DNA of 64,000 nucleotides from Anaeromyces robustus (Eukaryota; Neocallimastigomycota; Neocallimastigomycetes; Neocallimastigales; Neocallimastigaceae): contig MCFG01000156.1 of assembly GCA_002104895.1 (NCBI GenBank), forward strand, positions 23,501 through 87,500, in the 5' to 3' direction. The notes under the pieces are model-generated. The model was given only the letters and a program-made list of their open reading frames with translations. It did no database searches and was not told the DNA's origin. Both the position numbers and the translations under genes were made by a program. Below are positions 12,020 through 23,979 of this stretch, in pieces. The first letter of the stretch is position 1. Each line of letters begins with the position of its first letter.

Positions 12020-12510
12020 AAAGTTATAATATAAAAACGAATTAATTATATATATAAATATTATTATATATTAGTTTTATTTATTAATAAATACAACATA
12101 TTTAATAAAATTAAATTATTTTATTTGTAATAATTTATTTATTTTATTTGTAATTTTTATTTATTTTATATTTATTTATTAATAATTTCAATTTCAATTT
12201 TTATTAATTTGAAAACAATAATTTAAATTCAAATTAAAAATTTTAATTCATTATTTTTTTTATATTTTCCTTTCTTTTATATATTCTATTAAAATATTTT
12301 TTATATTATAATCAATAAAGAAACTTATTTATATATTTCTAAATTATAAATTTATATATTCGTTAAAACAAAAGTTTAATGAATCTATAATTAATTATTA
12401 TTATAATATATGAAATATTTATATATATGTTTACTAATTTTTTATTATATATAATAATTAGTAATATAGGATTTTCTTTTTGTATATTTTTTTATTTTCA
12501 ATTATTATTT

Positions 12511-12770
12511 CTTTTTTATTATTTTATTTTATTTTATTTTATTTTATTTTATTTTATTTTATTTTATTTTATTTTATTTTATTTTATTTTATTTTATTTT
12601 ATTTTATTTTATTTTATTTTATTTTATTTTATTTTATTTTATTTTATTTTATTTTATTTTATTTTATTTTATTTTATTTTATTTTATTTTATTTTATTTT
12701 ATTTTATTTTATTTTTTATTTTATTTTATTTTATTTTATTTATTTTATTTTATTTTATTTTATTTTAACT
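12511..12770. repeat. (TTTTA)n array replacing a lost gene
   Basis: About 50 pentamer units join the 3' flank of a family gene (left) directly to a family promoter block (right), with no gene between. This fits deletion of a whole gene copy by recombination between TTTTA tracts. Confidence 0.75.
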
Positions 12771-12792
12771 TTTTTGTCATTTTTTTTTGTCC

Positions 12793-12800
12793 TATTTATA
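12793..12800 (-). promoter_or_regulatory. Orphan TATA box
   Basis: TATAAATA on the minus strand in a recognisable family promoter block ('cttttgataaaa', 'accattcgaaaaagac' at the right) that now faces only a TTTTA array. Confidence 0.5.
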
Positions 12801-13785
12801 CTTTTGATAAAAAAAATAAAAATAACTAAACCATTCGAAAAAGACTAATGAAAGCAGAATGAAACTATTTATAAAATATAATGAAAATATATATTAAATA
12901 TATATTTTCATTTATAATTTTTATAAAAAAATTAATTAAAATATAATTAAAAATAATTAATAGAAAAAGAATAATTTTTTTATATAGTTAATATTTTTTT
13001 TGCTTATTTTTTTATTAATAATTTGAATTTGAATTTTATTATTTTAATTTTTTTTATTTTAAAATTTTAAATTATAAAAAAAAAAAAAAAAAAAAAGAAT
13101 TTCATTAAAATTAATTTTAAAATAAAAAATAATTAAAGTAAAAAAAAAAAAAAGAATTTCATTAAAATAAATTTTAAAATAAAAAATAATTAAAGTAAAA
13201 AAAAAAAAAGAATTTCATTAAAATAAATTTTAAAATAAAAAAAAATTAAAATAATAATGATAAAAAGAGTTAACTATATACATAATAATATTATTTATAA
13301 ATAAAATGTAATTATTTTTATAAATAATTTTAAATTAAAAATAAACAAATTTATGTTAAAAAATTTGTAATAAAGTAATATCAATATAATATGACGCATA
13401 TAAATAAAATGGTACATAATGTTTATATGTATTATGTAAATTATAATAATGAAAAAAATGTAAATTTATAATTTATTTAGATAATTAATTAATAAATAAT
13501 AATAAACTTACATTAACGAATATAATAAACATAATTAAAAATAAATTATTTTTTGTTACTGCATAAATGTATATCTTTATTTAAGCAATATTTTAATATA
13601 TAATATTATAATTAATTGAAAAGAAATATGTTTTTAATCTTCAATGAAAATGTTTAGAAAGGAAATAAATAAATTAATATTTTTTTTAATAATATAAATA
13701 TTTTTTATTTATACTTTATTCTTAAAGATAATAATAAATAAATAAATAAAAAATAAATAAATTAATTGATTAATTAATAGAAAAT
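12801..13785. repeat. B-type upstream region, second copy
   Basis: Homologous to 11170-11770 and 20220-21000. It contains three tandem copies of about 60 bp around 'aaagaatttcattaaaat' (13090-13235) and the 43-bp segment in its majority orientation (13422-13464). No gene is seen. Confidence 0.7.
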
Positions 13786-13826
13786 ATTAAATAATAAATA
13801 AATAAATAAATTAATTAATTAATTAA

Positions 13827-13858
<32 letters not shown>

Positions 13859-13955
13859 ATAATAATTAATATTTTTTGTATTTTTTAATTAACCAGTAGT
13901 ATATACAATTATTTATAATAATTATTTATAATAATTATTTATATTATTTATTTAC

Positions 13956-13986
<31 letters not shown>

Positions 13987-15290
13987 TTTTTGAAACAATA
14001 CTATTTTGATAATTTATAATCCAAATATGTATCTATAATATTATAATATTATTAATTATATAACAGAAATTTAAAAATATGTTAATTTGTTTACTTATAT
14101 TATTAATTAATTTTTCAATTATAATCATGGAATTTCAACTTGTCCTTTAAATTATATAAGCAAAGAATCCATATCTTTAAATTTTTGTTAATTTCTACAA
14201 ACATTTATTGAATTTTTAATAAATTTATTAGTGTTTTATAAAGAATTTATTTTTATAAATTTAATATCATATTTCATATATCGAGAACTAAAATTAGCAT
14301 TAAAAAAGACTAAATTGAAATTAAAATTAAAATAATAAAAGTAATTTATCTTCATAAAAACTTTTTTCCATAATAAATTTAAAAAAAAAAAATACCGAGT
14401 TTTTGTAGATTTAATAAAATATTATAAAAAAAATAATTATAATAAATATTATTATTTTTATTAATTATTATTATTTTTGTTACATTTTAAGCTTATATAT
14501 AAATGTCTATGTAATAAATAATAATATTATATTACTATATTAATATAAACATAAATTAAATTCATCAAAAAAAAAATTAATTAAATACTTTGTAAAAAAA
14601 TGTTTTAATTTATTTTTGTTCTTTTTTTTATTTAATGGAACTCTATATAAATATTCAGTACAATTACTATTTATATTAATTTTTAAATGTTTTATTTAAT
14701 ATATAAACATTTTTAAATAATAATAAAAAAAATTATTGTTTTTATATTTAATATTATTTAATATAATCATTATTAGAATATATATTTATTGTTATACATA
14801 TTTGGTTATTAAGAAATATAAAAAAGTCAAATTATACATTTGGTAAACATAATTTAATCATGTCAATTTTAAAGTTTCCATGATATTTCAATATTATTAA
14901 TATACAATTTTAAAAAAATTATTTTTATTTTTAGTTGGATATTTTTATATTAAAAAATCAATAATATTCTATATATATGCTATATATAAATAATATATTT
15001 AAAATATATATGGTTATTAAATATTATTTATACAATAAATAAATCTAATAATTAAATATATATATTAATTTTTAATTATAAATAAAATGAATCATTCATG
15101 GATTTGTAAATAATCATATTATTAAACTTTTTTTATGTCATTCTGGAGTTGTTAATAATAAATAAATGATTAAAAAATGAATCAATTATTATGATAATTA
15201 TAATATATATATTAATTTATTTTATATGAGGAGGTATTATTATTATTATTATTTTAAAATTAATTTTAAAGCAAAGATAAAAAAATAATA
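13786..15290. repeat. Spacer repeat R, copy 2
   Basis: About 1.5 kb colinear with R1 and R3. It lacks the segment around 'ttggtagtggagctacat' found in R1 (about 1912) and R3 (about 21694), and lacks the MITE at the right end. It has the extra 'gcaaagaatccatatc' segment shared with R3. Non-coding. Confidence 0.85.
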
Positions 15291-15864
15291 ATTCTTTATT
15301 TATTTTATAATTTATTAATAATTTCAATTTCAATTTTTATTAATTTGACAACAATAATTTAAATTCAAATTAAAAATTTTAATTAATTATTTTTTAATAT
15401 TTTTCTTTCTTTTATATATTCTATTAAAATATTTTTTATATTATAATCAATATAGAAATTTATTTATATATTTCTAAATTATAAATTTATAAATTCGTTA
15501 AAACTAAAGTTTAATGGATCTATTTTATAATTTTAATTATTATTATAATATATGAAATATTTATATATATATATTTATTAATTTTTTATTATATATATAA
15601 TAATTAGTAATAAAGTATTTTCTTTTTGTATTTTTTTTTTTCATTTTCAATTATTATTGCTTTTTTATTATTTTATTTTGTTTTAATATTTTTATTTTGT
15701 TTTAATTTGCTTATTTATTGCTTCCTCAATATCATCACTAAAATAGTGTCATGAAGTACACTATTATATTATTAAAAAAAAAAAAAAAAGAAAACTGAAG
15801 ATATGTCTTTATTGTTTACTTTAAATCTTTTTAGCAATTACAATAATTCAACGATTTAATTTTA
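15291..15864. repeat. Family 3' flank, copy
   Basis: Homologous to 3700-4257 and 24120-24690, but without the (TAA)n tract. It contains 'tagtgtcatgaagtacact'. Non-coding, 3' of the gene at 15865. Confidence 0.7.
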
Positions 15865-16467
15865 TTAGCAATATGCTATAATTAAATGATCTAAGTCGAT
15901 ACATAATCCAGCTGTTAAATTATTCTGCTTACGGCAATTTTCATCAAATAATAATGAATAAATGTAACAGCTGTGAGTATTTTTATCTTTGACCATATCA
16001 AATCCTTTCTCATTATTTGGAGTATTGGTTGAACAAAGTTTGACATAATTACATACGTCTTGTTGACCATTATTTTTTACTTTCATTCTACCACATATAT
16101 GTTTTGGTGCATATTGATTTCCAGAAATTTTAACTGTACCTAAGGCACGACTATCATTATACTTTCCAGTGTTGGTACCATAATGAAGAAATTGACCTTC
16201 AGCAGCACAAACTTCATGTGTATCACCAGGACATATATAAATGGATTCACAGGAATTCTTTTTTAAGTGAGATAATTTAAAATCATGTTTCCTTCCTTGG
16301 AAACTACCTACAATCTGAGCTGTAGAACTCACAACAGTACATAAACCTCCTAATACGGGTTCAGCAAAAGAAATTAATCCACATGCATAAGAGGCCAGAT
16401 CAGAATCTAAAGAACATAAACTAAGACCAATTACCATAAAAAAAACAAGTATAATAGATAATTTCAT
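15865..16467 (-). CDS. Secreted 12-cysteine protein, family copy 5
   Basis: 200 residues: signal peptide MKLSIILVFFMVIGLSLC, then a mature chain with the 12 family cysteines and C-terminal 'IIAYC'. The N-terminal part ('SLDSDLASYACGLISFAEP', 'QIVGSFQG') groups it with the 24691 copy, but the C-terminal half ('NNGQQDVCNYVKLCSTNT', 'KDKNTHSCYIY') is the same as in its neighbour at 18059, which points to gene conversion between neighbours. One 'NLT' N-glycosylation sequon lies near the C-terminus. TATA box at 16642-16649. Function unknown. Confidence 0.88.
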   Translation of the reverse strand: MKLSIILVFFMVIGLSLCSLDSDLASYACGLISFAEPVLGGLCTVVSSTAQIVGSFQGRKHDFKLSHLKKNSCESIYICPGDTHEVCAAEGQFLHYGTNTGKYNDSRALGTVKISGNQYAPKHICGRMKVKNNGQQDVCNYVKLCSTNTPNNEKGFDMVKDKNTHSCYIYSLLFDENCRKQNNLTAGLCIDLDHLIIAYC

Positions 16468-17074
16468 TGTAGCTCTTAAGAAAATTTGAAAATACCGAAA
16501 AACTATATAATAATGTCAAAGTCTAGGAAAAAAAAATTTTTAAAGCACTTACGTAATAAAAAAAATTTTTTTTTGTAAATTTATTTTATTTTATTTTATT
16601 TTTTTTATTTATTTTAACTTTTTTTTCATCTTTTTTTGTTATATTTATACTTTTGATTAAATATAAAAATAACTAAGCCATTCAAAAGAAAAATAAAAAT
16701 ATTTATTAAAAAAAAGGGAAAAAAAGTTAAATTATTTTTCATTTTTCCTTTTTTGAATAAAAATAATTAAGAACAATTAAAAAAGAAAACAAATAATTGT
16801 CTTTTATAGATAAACTATGTAAAATATATGGACACTATTATAACCATTTATTATAATTATTAATTTATATGAAAATTATTTATTTTATTTTTATTTTGTT
16901 TTAGTTTTTTTTCATTTTAATTATAATTAATGCCATTTGGGTTTGATTTAAATTATTTTTTTAATAAAAAATAACAATAGATGATAAAAATACCGCTTTA
17001 ATTATATACAAAAAAAGTAAATAATGTAATGATTATTATTTATATATTAAATAATGCAATTTAAAAATTTTCTT

Positions 17075-17109
<35 letters not shown>

Positions 17110-18058
17110 ATATTTTCAAATACATTTAATTAATTAATTAATATATTTATACATTATACATATAATAAATTTTTTAATATTTCTTGAAAACTTTAATTAA
17201 ATTTGTTTAAATTTTTAAAAGTATAAACATATTTCAATATATTATCCATTTGGTAAAAATTAATATTTATTAATAATTATTCAATAAATAAATTATTTAT
17301 TTTATGTATTATTTTATATTTATTATATTTGTTATTTTTAAAATATTAATTTAAAATTAAAATTGAGAATTTTAATTTTTTTTTTTGTTATCATTTTTTT
17401 CTATTATATTTTATTTTTTTTCTTTATAGTAATAGCTTTTTATTATGATATATTATTACATTTATTAGATGTATTAATTTATTTAAATTATTATCTTGAA
17501 TATACTAATATATCAAAATTTTTTGTTCTTAATTTTTAAGAATATATATATATATATATATATAAAAGGTCAATAATATCGTTAATAAAATAATTAATAA
17601 TTTTATTAATATTTTATAAGAAATATATATATATATATAATATAAATATTTTAATTACTATTATTTCTATAAAATATAAATTTATAATTAATAGGAATAG
17701 ATTATTATTATTATTTTATTTAATTTTATTTTATTTTATTTTATTTCTTTTCTTTTATTTTATTTTATTTTATTTTATATACTTTTCTTTTCTTTTCTTT
17801 TCTTTTATTTTCTTTTATTTTATTTTTTTTATTTTATTTTATTTTATTTTATTTTATTGTGATTTGATTTTTTTATTAGTTTATTCATTTTTTTTATTTA
17901 TATGTTAATTTACTGAATTTTATCTCCTCCATATTTTCTTTAAAATAATATCATGAGATTAAATAAAAAAAAAGAAAACGTATTTGTTTTTATTTTTTAA
18001 TTTTTTGTTTACATTTATTAATTTTTGACAATTACTATAATTAAATGATTTAATTTTC
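16468..18058. repeat. A-B intergenic spacer, copy 3
   Basis: Homologous to 4858-6364, with an extra AT segment around 17230-17345. It holds the promoter block, poly-A (about 17080-17107), and TTTTA/TTTTC tracts (about 17700-17860) ending in 'gaaaacgtatttg'. No gene is seen. Confidence 0.7.
16642..16649 (-). promoter_or_regulatory. TATA box, copy 5
   Basis: TATAAATA on the minus strand, about 175 bp upstream of the ATG at 16467, in the shared promoter block (here 'gttatattt' instead of 'gtcatattt'). Confidence 0.6.
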
Positions 18059-18661
18059 TTAACAATATTTTATAATTAAATGATCTAAGTCGATACATAC
18101 TCCAGCTGTTAAATTATCTGCTTTACGACAATTTTCATCAAATAATAATGAATAAATGTAGCAGCTGTGAGTATTTTTATCTTTGACCATATCAAATCCT
18201 TTCTCATTATTTGGAGTATTGGTTGAACAAAGTTTGACATAATTACATACGTCTTGTTGACCATTATTTTTTACTTTCATTCTACCACATATATGTTTTG
18301 GTGCATATTGATTTCCAGAAATTTTAACTGTACCTAAACCACGACTATCACTATACTTTCCAGTGTTGGTAGCATAATGAAGAAATTGACCTTCAGCAGC
18401 ACAAACTTCATGTGTATCACCAGGACAAATATAAAAGGATTCACAAGAATTCTTTTTTAAGTGAGATAATTTAAAATCATGTTTCCTTCCTTGGAAATAA
18501 CCTACGATCTGAGCTGTAGAACTCACAACAGTACATAAACCTCCTAATAAGGGTTCGACAAAAGTAATTAATGAACATGCATAAGCTGCCAGACCAGCAT
18601 CTAAAGAACATAAACTAAGATCAATTACCATAAAAAGAATAAGTATAATAGATAATTTCAT
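18059..18661 (-). CDS. Secreted 12-cysteine protein, family copy 6
   Basis: 200 residues. Signal peptide 1-18 (MKLSIILILFMVIDLSLC); mature cysteines at 29, 43, 73, 79, 87, 125, 139, 145, 167, 178, 189 and 200, the last being the C-terminal residue. The even count fits six disulfides. An NLT sequon lies near residue 183. The N-terminal third ('SLDAGLAAYACSLITFVEP') is identical to the 26906 copy, whereas the C-terminal half matches its neighbour 15865. The promoter block is unusually far away (TATA at 18975-18982, about 314 bp from the ATG) because a TTTTA array of about 145 bp separates them. Function unknown, likely extracellular. Confidence 0.88.
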   Translation of the reverse strand: MKLSIILILFMVIDLSLCSLDAGLAAYACSLITFVEPLLGGLCTVVSSTAQIVGYFQGRKHDFKLSHLKKNSCESFYICPGDTHEVCAAEGQFLHYATNTGKYSDSRGLGTVKISGNQYAPKHICGRMKVKNNGQQDVCNYVKLCSTNTPNNEKGFDMVKDKNTHSCYIYSLLFDENCRKADNLTAGVCIDLDHLIIKYC

Positions 18662-18765
18662 TGTAGCTCTTAAGAAAAATTGAAAATATCGAAAATAATA
18701 TCAAAGTCTAGGAAAAAATAATCTTTAAAGCACTTACGTAATAAAAAAAAATTTTTTTGTAAATT

Positions 18766-18909
18766 TATTTTATTTTATTTTATTTTATTTTATTTTATTT
18801 TATTTTATTTTATTTTATTTTATTTTATTTTATTTTATTTTATTTTATTTTATTTTATTTTATTTTATTTTATTTTATTTTATTTTATTTTATTTTATTT
18901 TATTTTATT
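18766..18909. repeat. (TTTTA)n array between TATA box and copy 6
   Basis: About 29 pentamer units within the upstream region, against only a few units in most sister copies. Confidence 0.95.
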
Positions 18910-18974
18910 TATTTGTTTGTTTATTTATTTATTTTAACTTTTTATTTTAACATTTTTTTCATCTTTTTTTGTCA

Positions 18975-18982
18975 TATTTATA
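18975..18982 (-). promoter_or_regulatory. TATA box, copy 6 (displaced)
   Basis: TATAAATA on the minus strand in the conserved block, pushed to about 314 bp upstream of the ATG by the TTTTA array. Confidence 0.55.
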
Positions 18983-19409
18983 CTTTCGATTAAATATAAA
19001 AATAACAAAGCCATTCAAAAGAAAAATAAAAATATTTATTATTAAAAAAAGGGAAAAAAAGTTAAATTGTTTTTCATTTTTCCTTTTTTGAATAAAAATA
19101 ATTAAGAATAATTAAAAAAGAAAACAAATAATTGTCTTTTATAGATAAACTATGTAAAATATATGAACACTATTATAGGCATTTATTATAATTATTAATT
19201 TATATGAAAATTATTTATTTTATTTTTATTTTGTTTTAGTTTTTTTCATTTTAATTATAATTAATGCCATTTATGCTTGATTTAAATTATTTTTTTAATA
19301 AAAAGTAACAATAGATGATAAAAATACCGCTTTAATTATATACAAAATTAAAATAAATAATGTAATGATTATTATTTATATATTAAATAATGCAATTTAA
19401 AACTTTTCT

Positions 19410-19447
<38 letters not shown>

Positions 19448-20045
19448 ATATTTTCAAATACATTTAATTAATTAATTAATTAATATATTAATAATTATAC
19501 ATTATTCATATAAATAAATTTTTTAATATTTCTTGAAAACTTTAATTAAATTTGTTTAAATTTTGAAAGTATAAACAAATTTAAATATTCAATATATTAT
19601 CCATTTGGTAAAAATTAATATTTATTATTAATTATTCTATTTTACGTATTATTTTATTTTTATTATATCTGTTATTTTTAAAATATTAACAAAAAAAAAA
19701 AAAATTAAAATTCTCAATTTTAATCTTATCATTTTTTTATTATATTTTATTTTTTTTTCTTTATAGTAATAGCTTTTTATTATGATATATTATTACATTT
19801 ATTAGATATATTAATGTATTTAAAATTATTATTTTGAATATACTAATATATCAAATTTTTTTGTTCTTAATTTTTAAGAATATATATATATAAAAGGTCA
19901 ATGATATTATTAATAAAATAACTAATAATCTTATTAAAATTTTATATGAGATATATATAATATAAATATTTTAATTACTATTATTTCTATAAAATATAAA
20001 TTTATAATTAATAGGAATAGATTATTATTATTATTTTATTTAATT

Positions 20046-20175
20046 TTATTTTATTTTATTTTATTTTATTTTATTTTATTTTATTTTATTTTATTTTATT
20101 TTATTTTATTTTATTTTATTTTATTTTATTTTATTTTATTTTATTTTATTTTATTTTATTTTATTTTATTTTATT
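20046..20175. repeat. (TTTTA)n array at a second gene-loss junction
   Basis: About 26 units joining the 3' flank of a B-type gene (left) to a B-type promoter (right). No gene sequence remains between them. Confidence 0.75.
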
Positions 20176-20214
20176 TATTTATTTATTTTAACTTTTTGTC
20201 ATCTTTTTTTGTCA

Positions 20215-20222
20215 TATTTATA
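20215..20222 (-). promoter_or_regulatory. Second orphan TATA box
   Basis: TATAAATA on the minus strand in the family promoter block, next to the TTTTA array. The gene it once served is missing. Confidence 0.5.
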
Positions 20223-21031
20223 CTTTTGATAAAAACATAAAAAAAATAACCTATTCGAAAAAGACTAATGAAAACAGAATGAAACTATTTATAAAATATA
20301 ATGAAAATATATATTAAATATATATATTTTCATTTATAATTTTTGTAAAAAATTAATTAAAAATAATTAATAGAAAAAGAATAATTGTTTTATATAGGTT
20401 AAAATTTTTTTTTTTTTTTTTTTACTTATTATTTAATTAAAAATTTGTATTTATATTTTATTATTTTAATTTTTTTTATTTTAAAATTAATTTTAAAATA
20501 AAAAATAATTAAAATAAAAAAAAAAAGAATTTCATTAAAATAAATTTTAAAATAAAAAAATATTAAAATAATAATGATAAAAAGAGTTAACTATATACAT
20601 AATAATATTATTTATAAATAAAATGTAATTATTTTTATAAATAATTTTAAATTAAAAATAAACAAATTTATGTTAAAAAATTTGTAATAAAGTAATATCA
20701 ATATAATATGACGCATATAAATAAAATGGTACATAATGTTTATATGTATTATGTAAATTATAATAATGAAAAAAATGTAAATTTATAATTTATATAGTAT
20801 AACATTAACGAATATAATAAACTTAAAATATACATTTATGCAGTAACAAAAAATAATTTATTTTTAATTAAGCAATATTTTAATATATAAGATTATAATT
20901 AATTGAAAAGAAATATGCTTTCAATATGTTTTTAATCTTCAATGAAAATGTTTAAAAAGGAAATAAATAAATATTTTTTTTAATAATATAAATAATTTTT
21001 ATTTATACTTTATTCTTAAAGGTATTAATAA

Positions 21032-21078
<47 letters not shown>

Positions 21079-21145
21079 ATTAATAAATAAATAAATAAGC
21101 TAATAAATAATTAAATAAAAAATAAATAAATTAATTGATTAATTA
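20223..21145. repeat. B-type upstream region, third copy
   Basis: Homologous to 12801-13785, including the 43-bp segment in majority orientation (20739-20781). It ends in (AAAT)n tracts (21025-21115). No gene is seen. Confidence 0.7.
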
Positions 21146-21769
21146 ATAGAAAATATATAAATAATAAATGAATAAATTAATTAATAAATAAATAAATAAT
21201 ATAAATAATTAATATTTTTTGTATTTTTTAATTAACCAGTATATACAATTATTTATAATAATTATTTATATTATTTATTTACTTATTTATTTATTTACTT
21301 ATTTACTTATTTATTTATTTATTTATTTTTGAAACAATACTATTTTGATAATTAATAATCCAAATATGTATCTATAATATTATAATATTATTAATTATAT
21401 AACAGAAATTTAAAAATATGTTAATTTGTTTAATTATATTATTAATTAATTTTTCAATTATAATCATGGAATTTCAACTTGTCCTTTAAATTATATAAGC
21501 AAAGAATCCATATCTTTTAATTATTGTTAATTTCTACAAACTTTTATTTTTATAAATTTAATATCATATTTCATATATCGAGAACCAAAATTAGCATTAA
21601 AAAAGGCCAAATTGAAATTAGAATTAAAATAATAAAAGTAATTTATCTTTATAAATACTTTTTTTTCATAATAAATTTAAAAAAAAAAAAAAAATTGGTA
21701 GTGGAGCTACATTTGAAGATAATTATAAATTATATATTAACCCTTATATAAGAATTACATATAAAGATA

Positions 21770-21956
21770 AAGGGTTTCCCATTTCACCGGGTCACGCTTT
21801 TTGTGGCTAAACAAAATATGTATACATTATTTATTTATTATTATTATTATTTATTATTTATTATTTATTATATAAATAAAATAATTACATTTTTAATATG
21901 GCGTATTTTTTAAAAAAGTATTTTTGTATATTAAGTTGGTGAAATGGGTCACATCC
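21770..21956 (+). mobile_element. Mutator-like MITE with 9-bp target duplication
   Basis: A 187-bp element flanked by perfect 'ataaagata' direct repeats (21761-21769 and 21957-21965). The orthologous position in R1 (1977-1985) has a single 'ataaagata' and no insert, an empty site. The ends are imperfect inverted repeats sharing 'cccatttcacc' at the same offset from each tip. The interior is AT-rich and non-coding. A 9-bp duplication is typical of Mutator-like elements (known). No transposase lies in the window, so it is non-autonomous. Confidence 0.85.
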
Positions 21957-22243
21957 ATAAAGATAATTATATAAAAGGCAATTAAATACATTTAAATTTA
22001 ATGTGTAATTATTTTATATGAAAATAATAATTAAAAAAAAAAAAATACCGAGTTTTTGTAGATTTAATAAAATATTATAAAAAAATAAAAATAATTATAA
22101 TAAATATTATTATTTTTATTAATTATTATTATTTTTGTTACATTTTAAGCTTATATATAAATGTCAATGTAATAAATAATAATATCATATTACTATATTA
22201 ATATAAACATAAATTAAATTTATCAAAAAAAATTAATTAAATA

Positions 22244-22519
22244 AGTGATATTGTTTATATTATTAAATTAATAAAGTTTAATATGAACAATTGAACACTT
22301 GACCAATACAACTTATACTTTTTCTTTTTTTATCTTATATTGTTTTTTTATAAACATATTTATACAAGATATAAAAAAAAACAATACAAGTAATAGTTAC
22401 TAATTAAGTTAATTCTTTTAAAATTAACTCAATTCAATACTAGCATAATATAAAAGTTTAATGAACAATTTTAATGTCTATTGTCAAATATTGATTTTAA
22501 AATAACTATAATTAGTAAA
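22244..22519. mobile_element. Unclassified insertion of about 275 bp, unique to R3
   Basis: Absent from R1 and R2, where the flanking sequences are directly joined. It contains a hairpin ('cttatattgtttttt' paired with 'aaaaaaacaatacaag') and two related stretches, 'aaagtttaatatgaacaatt' and 'aaagtttaatgaacaattt'. No clear terminal repeats; a short 'aaata' may be duplicated at the ends. Confidence 0.5.
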
Positions 22520-23296
22520 AATACTTTTTATATACAAAATATTTTAATTTATTTTAATTTTTTTTATTTAATGGAACTCTATATAAATATTCAGTACAAT
22601 TACTATTTATATTAATTTTTAAATGTTTTATTTAATATATAAACATTTTTAAATAATAATAAAAAAAATTATTGTTTTTATATTTAATATTATTTAATAT
22701 AATCATTATTAGAATATATATTTATTGTATATATATACATATTTGGTTATTAAGAAATATAAAAAAGTCAAATTAAACATTTGGTAAACATAATTTAATC
22801 ATGTCAATTTTAAAGTTTCCATGATATTTCAATATTATTAATATACAATTTTAAAAAAATTATTTTTATTTTTAGTTGGATATTTTTATATTAAAAAATC
22901 AATAATATTCTATATATATGCTATATATAAATAATATATTTAAAATATATATGGCTATTAAATATTATTTATATAATAAATAAATCTAATAATTAAATAT
23001 ATATATTAATTTTTAATTATAAATAAAATGAATCATTCATGGATTTGTAAATAATCATATTATTAAACTTTTTTTATGTCATTTGGAGTTAGATTGTATA
23101 ATATGTTAATAATAAATGATTAAAAAATGAATCAATTATTATGATAATTATAATATATATATTAATTTATTTTATATGAGGAGGTATTATTATTATTATC
23201 TTAAAATTAATTTTAAAGCAAAGATAAAAAAATAATAATATTAGATAATAAAAATATTTTTTAATAATATATAAAATAAAAATAAGCATTATTATG

Positions 23297-23448
23297 GGAT
23301 GTTACCATTTCAATTTAATATACAAAAATTTACACTTTTTAAAAAATACGCCATATTAAAAATGTAATTATTTTATTTTAATAAATAATAAATAATAATA
23401 AGTAATTAAATAAAATAATGTATACATATTTTTTAGCCACAAAAAAGG
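23297..23448 (-). mobile_element. Mutator-like MITE at the end of R3
   Basis: 152 bp related in reverse orientation to 21770-21956, flanked by 'attattatg' (23288-23296 and 23449-23457). One end lacks the inner part of the terminal repeat. The left half also exists at 3013 onward in R1, so this insertion is older than the R duplication. Confidence 0.7.
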
Positions 23449-23472
23449 ATTATTATGATAATAATAATCCTT
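23443..23472. other. Hairpin 'aaaaaaggattattat' / 'ataataatcctttttt'
   Basis: Near-perfect inverted repeat with a short loop at the edge of the MITE, followed by a T-run. It could arise by chance duplication of the target sequence. Confidence 0.5.
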
Positions 23473-23929
23473 TTTTTTTTATTAAAAAAAAACATTGTTT
23501 TCAAATATATAATTTTTAATATATATATAATTGATTTAATATATATATGATTGATTTAATATATATATGATTGATTTAATATATATTTATTGAATGTATT
23601 TGTATATAAATGTATATAAATGTTAGATATTGTAAAAAATTTCTTAAAAAATTATAAATAAGGCGTATTGAAATTAAATCTCATATAATGTATAATGTAT
23701 AATTATTAAAATATTTATGTAATTAAAATTTTTGAAACAAATATTTATATAAATTAAATATTTTTGTGACTTTCAAATTAAAAAACCTTTCATTTTTTTT
23801 AATAAAAATATTAATAATAATTAAAGAAATATATGTTATAATATTACTTTTTTATCATGCTTATGATGAAATAACATTTAAGGTATATAATATTTACGGT
23901 ACATAAGTATTTAAATTATTTAAAAATAC

Positions 23930-23979
<50 letters not shown>

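Larger units (their letters stand above)
18662..20045. repeat. A-type upstream spacer, copy 4
   Basis: Homologous to 16468-17750: promoter block, 'aataccgctttaatta', poly-A tract (about 19417-19445), 'gctttttattatgata' and 'aggaatagattatta'. It should lead into a B-type gene but instead enters a TTTTA array. Confidence 0.7.
21146..23447. repeat. Spacer repeat R, copy 3
   Basis: The longest R copy, colinear with R1 but interrupted by a 187-bp MITE (21770-21956), by a unique segment of about 275 bp (about 22244-22519), and ending in a second MITE (23297-23448). Non-coding. Confidence 0.85.
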
